Part shown: positions 9,014 to 17,422 of the stretch, one piece after another | Position numbering within the stretch: the stretch's first letter is position 1 | How the letters are laid out: each line of letters opens with the position of its first letter | NCBI GenBank assembly: GCA_012270865.1 | Contig: JAAXHL010000132.1 | Span: 104,724-168,723, forward strand | Length of the DNA stretch: 64,000 bases | DNA from: Candidatus Poribacteria bacterium | Lineage (GTDB): Bacteria; Poribacteria; WGA-4E; WGA-3G | Direction: 5' to 3' | Notes under the pieces: generated by a model | What the model was told of the DNA's origin: nothing | The model's database searches: none | What the model saw: the letters and a program-made list of their open reading frames with translations, nothing else | Made by a program: the position numbers and the translations under genes

Positions 9014-9478
9014 CTAATCAAGCTCTGCGCCGCACTTCGGACAGGTATTCTTCCACGCCAAACGTCTGCCTTCACCACAAACGCTACAGACACCGAGCGG
9101 GTACTCATCCGGTTTCGCACGGCTACCACCTTTTTTGTACGTTACGATTAACCAGACTGTTTTACCATCTTCTTCGTAACCGTAAAACGGACCTTCCTTT
9201 TTGCCATCATAGGATTTGCCGACATGTTTAGGATAGGCTCCTGTAGACCTAAGGTTCCCGTTCTCATGATAGGTAATACAGGACCCCTCGTATTTGTTAT
9301 CTCGGAAGGAGGCTTCGCCTGCCTTATTCCCATTTTTGTGGTAAGTAATCCAAGGTCCGTCCTTCTTACCGTGAATGTAGGCACCTTCGCTTCGCTTATT
9401 CCCATTCGCATAATAGGTAATCCAATAGCCGTGCTTCTTACCATCAACCATTTCGCCAGTTGTTAATGAATTCGCCAT
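9014..9478 (-). CDS. MORN/YwqK-type repeat protein with zinc ribbon
   Basis: 154 residues from the ATG at 9476-9478. The first 110 residues are MORN-like repeats (YYANGNKRSEGAYIHGKKDG and similar); the last 25 hold CSVCGEGRRLAWKNTCPKC, a C-x2-C...C-x2-C zinc ribbon. It is a paralogue of the truncated gene at 1-380 and lies 25 bases before the helix-hairpin-helix gene, suggesting a two-gene unit. Repeat proteins of this kind commonly mediate protein or membrane contact; a zinc ribbon beside a DNA-binding neighbour hints at a nucleic-acid link, but this is only inference. Confidence 0.78.
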   Translation of the reverse strand: MANSLTTGEMVDGKKHGYWITYYANGNKRSEGAYIHGKKDGPWITYHKNGNKAGEASFRDNKYEGSCITYHENGNLRSTGAYPKHVGKSYDGKKEGPFYGYEEDGKTVWLIVTYKKGGSRAKPDEYPLGVCSVCGEGRRLAWKNTCPKCGAELD

Positions 9479-9552
9479 TTTTCTAATTTTCCTTGCGGTT
9501 AAACAATACGAATTTAAACTTTGACGTTCCCTTCTCAAGTCCGCTCTCCATT

Positions 9553-9613
9553 TTGCGGCGTACTACTCGCCTACCCCCTTGATAAGGGGGATAAAGGGGG
9601 GTTGCGATCTGCT
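9553..9613. repeat. 61-base insertion with CCCCCTTGATAAGGGGG hairpin
   Basis: Comparison with the paralogous leader at 405-492 shows this block interrupts an otherwise alignable stretch: CTCTCCATT is followed directly by TCATTACGA in the other copy. Its core is the hairpin CCCCCTTGATAAGGGGG (9574-9590) followed by ATAAAGGGGGGTT. Relatives of the core lie at 17377-17402 (reverse) and 62312-62339. Confidence 0.7.
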
Positions 9614-9637
9614 TCATTACGAGCTACGGACTTTGAT

Positions 9638-10165
9638 TTACTTTTTCACCAAAGCTGCATCAAGATACGCCTCAAATTTCTCTAAAGTTTTCTTACCGAT
9701 GCCTTTGAAACCCTTGAGTTTCCCTTCATCAATCGCTGCTCGGAGCGAAGCGAGGCTATCGACACCGAGTTCTTCATAAAGTCGCTTAATCGTCTTGGCA
9801 CCGAGTCCCGGAATAGGCACGAGTTCCACGACGGTTCGCGGTGTATCGCCTGCGAATTCTTCGAGTTTCGCGCTCGTGCCAGTGTTCAGAAATTCCTCGA
9901 CGATTTTCGCTACGACTTCGCCAGCCGCCGGAATCTCCTCTATTAATCGTCCTTGGGCGATGAGGTCCGACATCGGTTCCGGAAAACGAGAGATATAATT
10001 CGACAACCACGGGTATCGCGACGCGTGGTCTTCTGGATAGTCGGCGATAATCAAAAATGTATGAAGTTCTAAGAACTTTAACGCAATCTCATCGTTCTGA
10101 TGCCAGCGCGTCCGCCCTTTCGCATCAATATAAGAGCCTTCTTCTAAGTTTTTTTCATCGCTCAC
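9638..10165 (-). CDS. PolX-N-terminal-type helix-hairpin-helix protein, copy 2
   Basis: 175 residues if started at the GTG at 10163-10165, which has GGAGGA nine bases upstream; the longer open frame lacks such a site. It aligns end to end with 8455-8988: NDEIALKFLELHTFLIIADYP, then helix-hairpin-helix motifs IPGLGAKTI and FKGIGKKTL. Copy 2 is preceded by AT-rich spacer and tandem repeats rather than by a MORN gene, so the duplication that made these pairs was followed by loss or rearrangement. No catalytic domain. Function unknown. Confidence 0.78.
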   Translation of the reverse strand: MSDEKNLEEGSYIDAKGRTRWHQNDEIALKFLELHTFLIIADYPEDHASRYPWLSNYISRFPEPMSDLIAQGRLIEEIPAAGEVVAKIVEEFLNTGTSAKLEEFAGDTPRTVVELVPIPGLGAKTIKRLYEELGVDSLASLRAAIDEGKLKGFKGIGKKTLEKFEAYLDAALVKK

Positions 10166-10320
10166 TGTTTTTCCTCCAATGTAGTATCTGAATCGTAGCA
10201 TCCCACAACGCGACCGCTAAATAATCGCCATTTGGTGAGAATGCTAACGCGTGAAAAGCAACCTCCAAAGTCGCTCCTTGCACCGACAAACATAAGAAAT
10301 TAAATAGTACTTACGCATGC

Positions 10321-10400
10321 TGTTCTTTTGTATCATAGGCTTTTAGCCTGTTCTTTTGTATCATAGGCTTTTAGCCTGTTCTTTTGTAGGATATGCTTTT
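10321..10400. repeat. 28-base tandem repeat, almost three units
   Basis: Two exact units starting TGTTCTTTTGTATCATAGGC and ending TTTTAGCC (10321-10348, 10349-10376), then a third, diverged partial unit. Each contains the small palindrome AGGCTTTTAGCCT. There are no spacers, so it is not a CRISPR array. Confidence 0.8.
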
Positions 10401-10540
10401 GGTCTCCTGTGCCCTGAGAACCTTTCTGTTTTTTGAGAGTTTACTGGCTAACGAAGCAGCATATCGTCAACATTGGGTAAGTCCTGTTAAATAGAAGAAA
10501 GACAAACAAATTTTTCATGGAATAAGAATAAAAAGCAGTT

Positions 10541-10573
10541 CGTAGGGGCTGGGTTACCCGGTTTCCCCTACGA
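10541..10573. repeat. GC-rich palindrome (CGTAGGGG class, imperfect)
   Basis: Begins CGTAGGGGCTGGGTTACCC and ends TCCCCTACGA. Near-perfect relatives lie at 18865-18893 and 20499-20527. It sits just downstream of the Rieske gene stop codon and could weakly protect the mRNA end, like REP elements. Confidence 0.65.
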
Positions 10574-10595
10574 AGTTGCGAAGTGTAAAATTCTG

Positions 10596-12344
10596 CTATT
10601 CGTAGAGTTCCGTCGCGGTTTCGCCGCGTGCGAAACGGTGTGCAGTCTGGACAGCGGAATCGTTTCCAGCGTTTCGGCGGATATCCGTTGCCCATCGTGC
10701 CAACCCTACTATCAACTGATTTCTCGCAGGGTGCGCTTCACATGTCTCCCACTCCTCAGAGACGATAGAAATTGAACTGAGAAGTTCATCGCCGTTATCG
10801 TCCTTGAGGATACAGAGTCCCATCTCAGTCATCAACCGCTCCGCGGAGCCGCCCGCATTAAGATATTCGCGGGTACGTCGTCCAATTTCTTGGATACGGA
10901 CCGATTCAATCGCCTCTAAAATTTCGTCAATCGCCGAGTCTTCATCAAGTGCTATAGGCGTTGCAGATGTCCTCGCCGCTGTGACGGGTTGATGCCGAAT
11001 GTTAAGCCACCGGTTGTTGAAAAATCGCCACGCGGCATGATAAAGTGCCTTCGCTGCGATTTTCGTGCCACCGTACCGAAGCACCTTCCTCACCACTGAT
11101 GAGATTTCCATTTCATCCTTTAACTCCCACCAACCCGGACTCATATTTACCGGTGTCCGTGCCATTCTATCCGCTGCCGTCATAACCATAGTCGTCGCAA
11201 GCGTGTTAATCGGGACACCCGCAGTAAGCATTTCCGTTACAGCATCAAACACTTCATCGAGATCTCCACTCACGAGTGCTGCCGAAAATTTATCTTCGTC
11301 GTAATCGGCGGTACTTTCAGTTGACGTGCCTTGCGGAAGTTCATCAAAGATAGGGTCAATTTCTTCAAGTTTTTGGATGGCTTCACGGTGAAGCTCTCCC
11401 GGTCTACCACGTCCCTGTCCAAGAATCTTCGCGCCGAGGCTGCAGACTAACTCGCCTGTTAATTCCCAGCCAAATCGTTCCTGTAACTCAGCCAAATGTA
11501 CAAGATCAATAAGGTTTCTGTAATGGTTGAGGAAGAACGGTTGAACCGCACATTCAAAGAAGAGCGGGAGGATCTTTTCATCATGTCCGCCCAATCGTCG
11601 TGCGGTAATCAGACATTTTTCGATGCCTTCCCACTCTTTATCAGCAGTGAACACACGAATCCAATTTTCGAGTTTTTCCCAGTCAATCGGTGGTGGCAAA
11701 GGTTGACGGTCGGGACGATCGCCGAGTCTACCGGCTGCACCTGACGCAGACATCATCAGCGGAATGAGACGGTCTTCAGGCTGATACTTATGTGCGACCT
11801 TAAGTCCGTTCATCATCCTTGCCAACTTTCCACCGCCATTGAAGGCATCCTCATCTGTAGAAATATGGTGTCCCATGTGCTTCACCATGATTTCCAACGT
11901 CTCTTCTTCCGAAACACCCCTCGCCAACATAATAGCAATGGCTTTAGAAAGCGTCCAGTTGTCATGGGACAGCAACCCCTCTTTTAGCAGGAGGAAATGC
12001 GCATCGTCGCGTTTCTTACCGCCGCTCGCGACATCCACATAAATATCGCCATTTCGGACTTCAACAGGAAACGTGGCGAGGTCATCACAACCGCCGGTGA
12101 AGCAGCCGCCGCCTTCCATGTCGTAACTCCAACCGTGCCAATCGCACGATAAAACGCCTTTCCTGACGCGTCCCCTCACAAGCGGATACCCCATGTGTGG
12201 ACACTGATTATCCGTCGCATAGACGGCACCTTCATGTTCAAAGAGAGCGATGCTATGCCCCTCAACCCTGACTGCCCTCGGTTTTCCCTCTGCTATATCG
12301 CTGCGGGCAGCAACTTTAACGAAATTTCCATTTTCTGATGACAT
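10596..12344 (-). CDS. Rieske [2Fe-2S] protein with large helical C-terminal domain, copy A
   Basis: 582 residues from the ATG at 12342-12344 (AGGAGA upstream). Residues about 8-110 are a Rieske domain with both ligand loops intact: CPHMGYP and CDWHGWSYD give Cys-x-His and Cys-x2-His. The remaining 470 residues form an all-helical domain I cannot name; it is shared with the paralogue at 14357-16093, with recurring elements such as LLSxDxWTxSKAIA, FGWE and an HxAW motif near residue 450. Without a classical mononuclear-iron oxygenase domain it is not a standard ring-hydroxylating dioxygenase. It is the last gene of a Rieske-ankyrin-ankyrin-Rieske operon. Confidence 0.82.
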   Translation of the reverse strand: MSSENGNFVKVAARSDIAEGKPRAVRVEGHSIALFEHEGAVYATDNQCPHMGYPLVRGRVRKGVLSCDWHGWSYDMEGGGCFTGGCDDLATFPVEVRNGDIYVDVASGGKKRDDAHFLLLKEGLLSHDNWTLSKAIAIMLARGVSEEETLEIMVKHMGHHISTDEDAFNGGGKLARMMNGLKVAHKYQPEDRLIPLMMSASGAAGRLGDRPDRQPLPPPIDWEKLENWIRVFTADKEWEGIEKCLITARRLGGHDEKILPLFFECAVQPFFLNHYRNLIDLVHLAELQERFGWELTGELVCSLGAKILGQGRGRPGELHREAIQKLEEIDPIFDELPQGTSTESTADYDEDKFSAALVSGDLDEVFDAVTEMLTAGVPINTLATTMVMTAADRMARTPVNMSPGWWELKDEMEISSVVRKVLRYGGTKIAAKALYHAAWRFFNNRWLNIRHQPVTAARTSATPIALDEDSAIDEILEAIESVRIQEIGRRTREYLNAGGSAERLMTEMGLCILKDDNGDELLSSISIVSEEWETCEAHPARNQLIVGLARWATDIRRNAGNDSAVQTAHRFARGETATELYE

Positions 12345-12472
12345 TATATATTTCTCCTTTTGGCACGACGTTGTAATCGCACCAACGGTTATCGGTAATA
12401 TTCCATCTACAACTGTAATCGTTCTTATCAGACAAATCCGTGTCACTAACACATCGGCTGAATCAGTGGATT

Positions 12473-13033
12473 CTATACCTCCGAAGCACCAATCTTTTGC
12501 AAATACGCAATCGCGCCTCTGTTCCCGCTTTTTAAAGCAATCCCGAGTGGGGTCTGATTCTGATAGTGGCGACGATCATTCATATCGGCACCCGCATCAA
12601 TCAGGATTTCCAACGTCTCCGCGTATTCTTGTTCTCGACCTTCACCGCAGGAAGAACCCCCAAACGCAGCGGCATGTAGCGCATCTAAAGATGTTGGATC
12701 CGCTCCGTTTTCAAGAAGTAGCCGGATCGTTGAAATCTGTGCATTATTGGCAGCCCAAGAAAGCACAGAACGGTACCAGTTTGCGTCACTGGCATTAATA
12801 TCCGAACCGTGTTCAAGCAGCTTAAGAACAAGTCGGTCTTTCCCGTCATTGACAGCGTAATGCAGCGCGGTACTGCCTTTGACGAACGGTTGTCCTTGTT
12901 CATCTGGACCCGGCCACGCCAATTTCGCAATTTCTGGATGCGCTTCGACAATAGCAACGCCAAGAGCCTCTTCTTCTTCCTTATATTTCGTAGCCAGCAA
13001 TTTATAGAATGGTGAACTTTCATTGTGCTGCAT
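12473..13033 (-). CDS. ankyrin-repeat protein (short)
   Basis: 186 residues from the ATG at 13031-13033 (GGGGG eight bases upstream). About four ankyrin repeats can be read, for example GSTALHYAVNDGKDRLVLKL and SVLSWAANNAQISTIRLL, and the last one includes NQTPLGIALKSGNRGAI. No signal peptide or membrane segment, so it is probably cytoplasmic and mediates protein contact. It lies 42 bases after the longer ankyrin gene and 128 before Rieske copy A. Confidence 0.82.
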   Translation of the reverse strand: MQHNESSPFYKLLATKYKEEEEALGVAIVEAHPEIAKLAWPGPDEQGQPFVKGSTALHYAVNDGKDRLVLKLLEHGSDINASDANWYRSVLSWAANNAQISTIRLLLENGADPTSLDALHAAAFGGSSCGEGREQEYAETLEILIDAGADMNDRRHYQNQTPLGIALKSGNRGAIAYLQKIGASEV

Positions 13034-13075
13034 ATTCAAATCCCCCTACGCTTGATTAGGAAAAATAAACTTCGG

Positions 13076-14350
13076 TTACTTATCGGTCTCCGCTCCTAAT
13101 TTTATCAGGAAATCTGCAACCGATTTCCGTTTCGCTTCCTTGGCGTAATCAACAGGTGTCTGTCCCGAATCATCACGTACGTTTAAATCCGCACCGTGTT
13201 CAATCAACAACGCTGCTTGGTTTTTACCGACACCCTTCTGCGCAATAAAATGTAGAGGGGTCTGCCCTTTATCATCCGTTACATTCGGGTCAGCACCGTT
13301 TGCCAATAAACAGGCGACACCGTTCGTCAAACCGCGTTGTGAAACCCAATGTAGCGGTGTCCACATTCCACGCCGATGTTTCTGACGCGCGTTGATGTCC
13401 CAACCTTTGGCGAGAAACCCTTTCACCAATGCATCAAACCGCTTCGGTCCCTGCCCAACAAGCACATACCAATCCCGCAAATTGATCTCATAGCCTAAGT
13501 CAATGAGCAAGTCAACGATTGCCATCTGTTTGGATTGAAGTGCTATTTCGAGCAGTGGCATCGTCGGTCCAACCTGATACGCATAGACATGTCCACCCGG
13601 AACTTCGGACGTTTGCTGGCTATCAAGATTAGGTATCACGTAGCCTTTAGCGGATTTCACATTGATCCGAAGTTTGAGGAGTTCCGTTTTTTTTTCAAAT
13701 TCCGCCTTTGCGCGTTGAACATCCCCCATCGCGCAATAGAGAACAACATCCGCCTCGGCACCTTGGTCAAGGAGATACCGACACACCTCGGGCCGTCTTC
13801 GCATTGTCCACTGCGCTGGCGTTCCGTAATGGTCACGATCCCGTAGGTTTATGTCTGCCCCGTGTGCAAGCAGTAGCTCAGCAATGCGAGGGGTCGCTGC
13901 GAAATGGAGTGGCGACATACCGTCGCTTCCCGGAGCGTTGACAACCTCTGGGTTTTCACGTATCAACGTTTCAAGCGTGTCGGACATATCTAAACCCGCG
14001 GCAGAGTGTGCGTCAATTGTTGCACCCTGTTCGATGAGGTATTCAGCGAGTTCTCTGTTGTAACTCAGCATAGACCCCGCAGCGTGCTGGAGTGCTGAAG
14101 TGCCACCTGCCCACCAAGAACTCTTGGCATCAATACCCGCCCCGGCATCAAGTAGCACCTGAATGAGTTCGCGGTTGCCAGATGCAGCGGCAAACACAAT
14201 CGCTGGCGCGTCAAAGGCAAACCAAGGCGCATCAATGAATTCGAGAAGCGCATCGTTATCTGCTAACAGGGACCTGACGAGGGTCGCGTCCCCGTTATTC
14301 ACAGCCTCAATATATTCCGCACGCGAGAAGTGCCAAGCGTTTTGGCTCAT
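13076..14350 (-). CDS. ankyrin-repeat protein (long)
   Basis: 424 residues with roughly nine ankyrin repeats, including MSPLHFAATPRIAELLLAHG and QTPLHFIAQKGVGKNQAALL. The repeats are interrupted by about 60 less regular residues near 225-285. The start ATG (14348-14350) has GAGGAG upstream, and the upstream Rieske gene ends only six bases away, so translation is probably coupled. Cytoplasmic scaffold by appearance; its position between two Rieske proteins suggests it serves them, which is inference. Confidence 0.85.
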   Translation of the reverse strand: MSQNAWHFSRAEYIEAVNNGDATLVRSLLADNDALLEFIDAPWFAFDAPAIVFAAASGNRELIQVLLDAGAGIDAKSSWWAGGTSALQHAAGSMLSYNRELAEYLIEQGATIDAHSAAGLDMSDTLETLIRENPEVVNAPGSDGMSPLHFAATPRIAELLLAHGADINLRDRDHYGTPAQWTMRRRPEVCRYLLDQGAEADVVLYCAMGDVQRAKAEFEKKTELLKLRINVKSAKGYVIPNLDSQQTSEVPGGHVYAYQVGPTMPLLEIALQSKQMAIVDLLIDLGYEINLRDWYVLVGQGPKRFDALVKGFLAKGWDINARQKHRRGMWTPLHWVSQRGLTNGVACLLANGADPNVTDDKGQTPLHFIAQKGVGKNQAALLIEHGADLNVRDDSGQTPVDYAKEAKRKSVADFLIKLGAETDK

Positions 14351-14356
14351 AACGGA

Positions 14357-16093
14357 CTACTCCTCAAAAACCGCAATCGTTGTTCTGCCTTCCGCAAACC
14401 GCATTGCCGTCGTCGCCGCAGATTTGTTATCCGTGTTCGATCGAATATCGGTGACGTAGCGCGCCAATCCGACCAACAGTTGATTCTGTGCCGGGTGACC
14501 CTCCGCACGTTTCCATTCTTCAAACACGGTACGCAGTGTCGGCAGGACTTCACTGCCCGTATCATCCCACAGTACCGTATGACCGATCTCTTCCATCAGT
14601 CGCTCAGCAGCGTAGCCAGCATTTAGGTAACCCAGCACCTTTGTTCCGACACCTTGAACGTCGAGCGTTTCGATTGTATCAATAATGTCCTTGAGTCCCT
14701 CCGCCTCATTCGCAACATCCAGTTTTTCTTGACCCAAAGGTTCGCTGAGATTCCGGGCAGGAATGTTTATCCAGCGATCCACAAAAATTTGCCATGCAAC
14801 GTGGAAAACACCCTTCGCCGCAACAAGATTCCCACCAACCGCTTGTGCACTGCGTAATGATGCCGCAAGGTTGAGCTCCTGCGTTAAGTTTTCCCAACCC
14901 GCATCTACATTTACAGGTGTGTTTGCCATGCGGTCTGCTGCGAGCAGGACAAGCGTTGTAATAATTCTGTCTAACTTTACACCATCCACCAAGACTGTCT
15001 GCACCGCCGCAAAGGATCGTTGGAGATTGACGCTCGTGAGTGCCGAGACGAAAGCATCTTCGTCAAACGCATCGTTTTCGTCTAAGGTTGCTCCTTCAAC
15101 GGTAGGCAGCATCTCTCTCATCAGTTGGATAGCGTCTCTGCGGTATCGTTCTGGCTCATCTGGACGATGTCCGATGAGTTGTGCGCCAAGATAGAAAAGC
15201 AGTTCCGAGGCGCGTTCCCACCCGAATTCATCAATCACTTCCGCAAGATAACTGACATAAAGCGGAATATGTGGGGCATCAATAAAATGCGGTTCAACTG
15301 CACACTCAAAGAGCAACGGACACAATTTGTCCGCATCACCTTTGTGATATGCAGTAAACAAGCAGCGCTCGATGCGTCCTGACTGTCCTTCATAAGAGAA
15401 GTTACGAACCCAACGGCTGATCTTCTCCCACGCAACCGGCTCCGGTAACGGTACAACTTCAAGCCGTTCCGAAGCGGGACCCGCCGCCGAGCATGCCGCA
15501 GTTGTAACGGCGATGAGTCTATCAGCCTCCGTATACCTGCGTCCGACTTTGAGTCCGTTGATGAGTCTGGAGACATCGCCGCCGCCTTCGGCACCGTGAG
15601 AGGTCGCAATATGCCGACTGACGTGTTCCAGAATTGAACCCATCACCTCTTCTTCCGGCACACCGCCTTTCAGTAACAGCGCAATCGCTTTGGACATCGT
15701 CCATCGGTCTTCGCTTAAAAGACCTTCTCGGAGCAGCTGCTTATGTTCTTCTGCACGCCGGTAGGTCATATCCCCTGGATCAATCCAAATTTCATCACCT
15801 CGGACTTCTACCGGAAAGACGCGCAGATCATCGCATTCGACGTGGAAACAGCCGCCCCCCTCCAAATCAAAACTCCGACGGTGCCAATCGCATGTTAGGA
15901 TACCATTTCGGACCGTCCCTCGCGTCAGTGGATACCCCATGTGCGGACACTGGTTATCCGTCGCGTAAACCTTACCTTCAACGTTGAAGATCGCAACGCT
16001 GCGCCCTTCTCCCATCTGAACCGCCTTCGGTTGCCCTTCAGGAACTTCACTTAACTCGGCGACTTTCACCCAGCTTTGTGTTTGATCTCCCAT
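14357..16093 (-). CDS. Rieske [2Fe-2S] protein with large helical C-terminal domain, copy B
   Basis: 578 residues from the ATG at 16091-16093 (GGAGGAA ten bases upstream). Rieske ligands are complete: CPHMGYP and CDWHRRSFD. The long C-terminal region aligns with copy A throughout (for example LLSEDRWTMSKAIALLL and VFHVAWQIFVDRWINIPA). First gene of the four-gene leftward operon. Two full-length paralogues kept in one operon suggests a hetero-oligomer or division of labour. Substrate and redox partner are unknown. Confidence 0.83.
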   Translation of the reverse strand: MGDQTQSWVKVAELSEVPEGQPKAVQMGEGRSVAIFNVEGKVYATDNQCPHMGYPLTRGTVRNGILTCDWHRRSFDLEGGGCFHVECDDLRVFPVEVRGDEIWIDPGDMTYRRAEEHKQLLREGLLSEDRWTMSKAIALLLKGGVPEEEVMGSILEHVSRHIATSHGAEGGGDVSRLINGLKVGRRYTEADRLIAVTTAACSAAGPASERLEVVPLPEPVAWEKISRWVRNFSYEGQSGRIERCLFTAYHKGDADKLCPLLFECAVEPHFIDAPHIPLYVSYLAEVIDEFGWERASELLFYLGAQLIGHRPDEPERYRRDAIQLMREMLPTVEGATLDENDAFDEDAFVSALTSVNLQRSFAAVQTVLVDGVKLDRIITTLVLLAADRMANTPVNVDAGWENLTQELNLAASLRSAQAVGGNLVAAKGVFHVAWQIFVDRWINIPARNLSEPLGQEKLDVANEAEGLKDIIDTIETLDVQGVGTKVLGYLNAGYAAERLMEEIGHTVLWDDTGSEVLPTLRTVFEEWKRAEGHPAQNQLLVGLARYVTDIRSNTDNKSAATTAMRFAEGRTTIAVFEE

Positions 16094-16716
16094 AATTTTC
16101 CGTTCCTCCAAATTGTGTTAGTATACCATAAATTAAAATAAAAAACACCCGTCCAAACTTAACGACTATAAAGTATTATACCACAAAAAACTTAAACTGT
16201 CAATAGGAAATTAAGAATAGGTAAATATGGATTAGCCTTAAAAAACGGATCTATTCCGAATAATTGTCCTGTTGGAAAGTGAATTTTTGGGGCATTTTCA
16301 TCAATATACACGATGAAAAATGGAGAAATGTTACAAAATGTTGCCTCGAAACTAAATCTTTTTCTCGGAAGCACAGTAGGTTGGGTTGAACGGATACCTC
16401 CGAAAAAAGCCGCCATAGCAAGCAACTTCGGGTGCCTCGGGATCCCTGAACATTCCAAAGCCGAGAGAAACCCAACGATTTTTTCTCAAAGCGGTGTGTT
16501 TGTTGGGTTTCGCTGCCCCTATTTTGATGAAGGGGTCTCGGCGAACAGCAGTTTCGGTAGCACTACAAGGGCACTGAGTTTTACCGCTCAACCCAACCTA
16601 CGGGTCTGGAAAACTTTATCAAACTCACGTTATATGAGTGAAATAGAAAAAAATTAGCACAAATTGTTAAAATCCTGACATATTACGCGCTTTTTAAGCA
16701 GAATTAGCACTTTTCA
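16094..16716. other. spacer with a long inverted repeat
   Basis: No convincing gene. A pair of inverted arms (16376-16396 and 16582-16601) encloses about 185 bases. Weak open frames across this stretch lack ribosome sites and family resemblance. Confidence 0.5.
16376..16601. repeat. 226-base interval bounded by inverted arms
   Basis: Left arm GTAGGTTGGGTTGAACGG (from 16376) and right arm, reversed, GTAGGTTGGGTTGAGCGGTA (16601 back to 16582). A lone piece of the same motif, GTTCAACCCAACC, occurs near 18948. It may be a decayed mobile unit; no duplication of the target was recognised. Confidence 0.55.
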
Positions 16717-16835
16717 CACGGATATTTAGTTTTCGCGTTTTTCAGCAGTTTGCACGAAGCGTCGCGAGCAGAGCTCGCTCCTACAGAAGAGCACATTTGA
16801 AAAATCGTCAAAAATATGGAGAACTAAATGATCCT
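16717..16835. mobile_element. MITE copy C with target-site duplication
   Basis: Ends ATTTAGTTTTCGCG (left) and, reversed, ATTTAGTTCTCC (right), more diverged than in copies A and B. The eight bases ACTTTTCA occur immediately outside both ends (16709-16716 and 16836-16843). The cargo CGCGAGCAGAGCTCGCTCC at 16763-16781 differs from that of copy A by a single base. Confidence 0.78.
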
Positions 16836-16843
16836 ACTTTTCA

Positions 16844-17376
16844 TGGAAATAATTTTGATTTTTTTATAATTTCCTATAATATAATTCCCTATAATAGACA
16901 TTATCCATCTCCACTTCGACAACCCTACCGCGTCCGTTTGTTCTGAATTGCTCCCCACCGTCTACTGAACAACGCATACCTAAAATAGCCGATTTTTGAC
17001 AATCATCTTTTGTGAAAATACCTATAATTCTGCGTTTTAAACGCAATTTTTGTTTCATCGGCGATATAAGCAGAATTGCAAACGGACATCATCTCCACAA
17101 GCGACAACGGTTATTAAAAAATCATACTGCCACTTTTTACCCGATTAACAAATATAGTCAGAGTCTGTGTTTTAGGCACTTCGTCATGAAGGAAATTCTC
17201 ATAACCTTTCCAGCAGTTTTGACACTAATAACAGAATTGGCATGAAATTTGCTTTCAACACCGATGTGATTCAGATTTACGAACAAACGTTTAATAGAAA
17301 ATTATATTTAGAGCTTACACAAATTGAACAAATATCGGACATTCAGACGCAAAAAATAGAGATTTCTGTCCTTTAA
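16844..17376. other. AT-rich spacer, nothing recognised
   Basis: A 64-codon leftward frame at 16864-17058 is open but has no ribosome site and no family likeness. The stretch CCTATAATATAATTCCC near 16873 is low-complexity. Promoter elements for the rightward lipoprotein gene are expected here but none is distinct. Confidence 0.45.
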
Positions 17377-17402
17377 AACCCCTAAATTCCCTTATCAGGG
17401 GA
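17377..17402. repeat. CCCCTGATAAGGG-type palindrome, reverse orientation
   Basis: Read on the minus strand it is CCCCTGATAAGGGAATTTAG followed by GGGTT, the same family as 9574-9603 and 62312-62339. It ends 21 bases before the start codon of the next gene, inside its leader. Confidence 0.65.
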
Positions 17403-17422
17403 CTATAAGAAGGAGAATAGAA

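Noticed and set aside
9014..9478. MORN/YwqK gene as an antitoxin with the helix-hairpin-helix gene as toxin
   Set aside because: Nothing in either protein suggests toxicity; the label antitoxin for YwqK relatives is not supported by sequence here.
8455..10165. Helix-hairpin-helix genes as DNA polymerase X
   Set aside because: Both are about 175 residues and lack the nucleotidyltransferase and PHP domains.
10321..10400. Possible CRISPR array
   Set aside because: The 28-base units are directly tandem with no spacers, and no cas gene is present.
16864..17058. 64-codon leftward open frame
   Set aside because: No ribosome site, very AT-rich 3' end, no family likeness; not listed as a gene.
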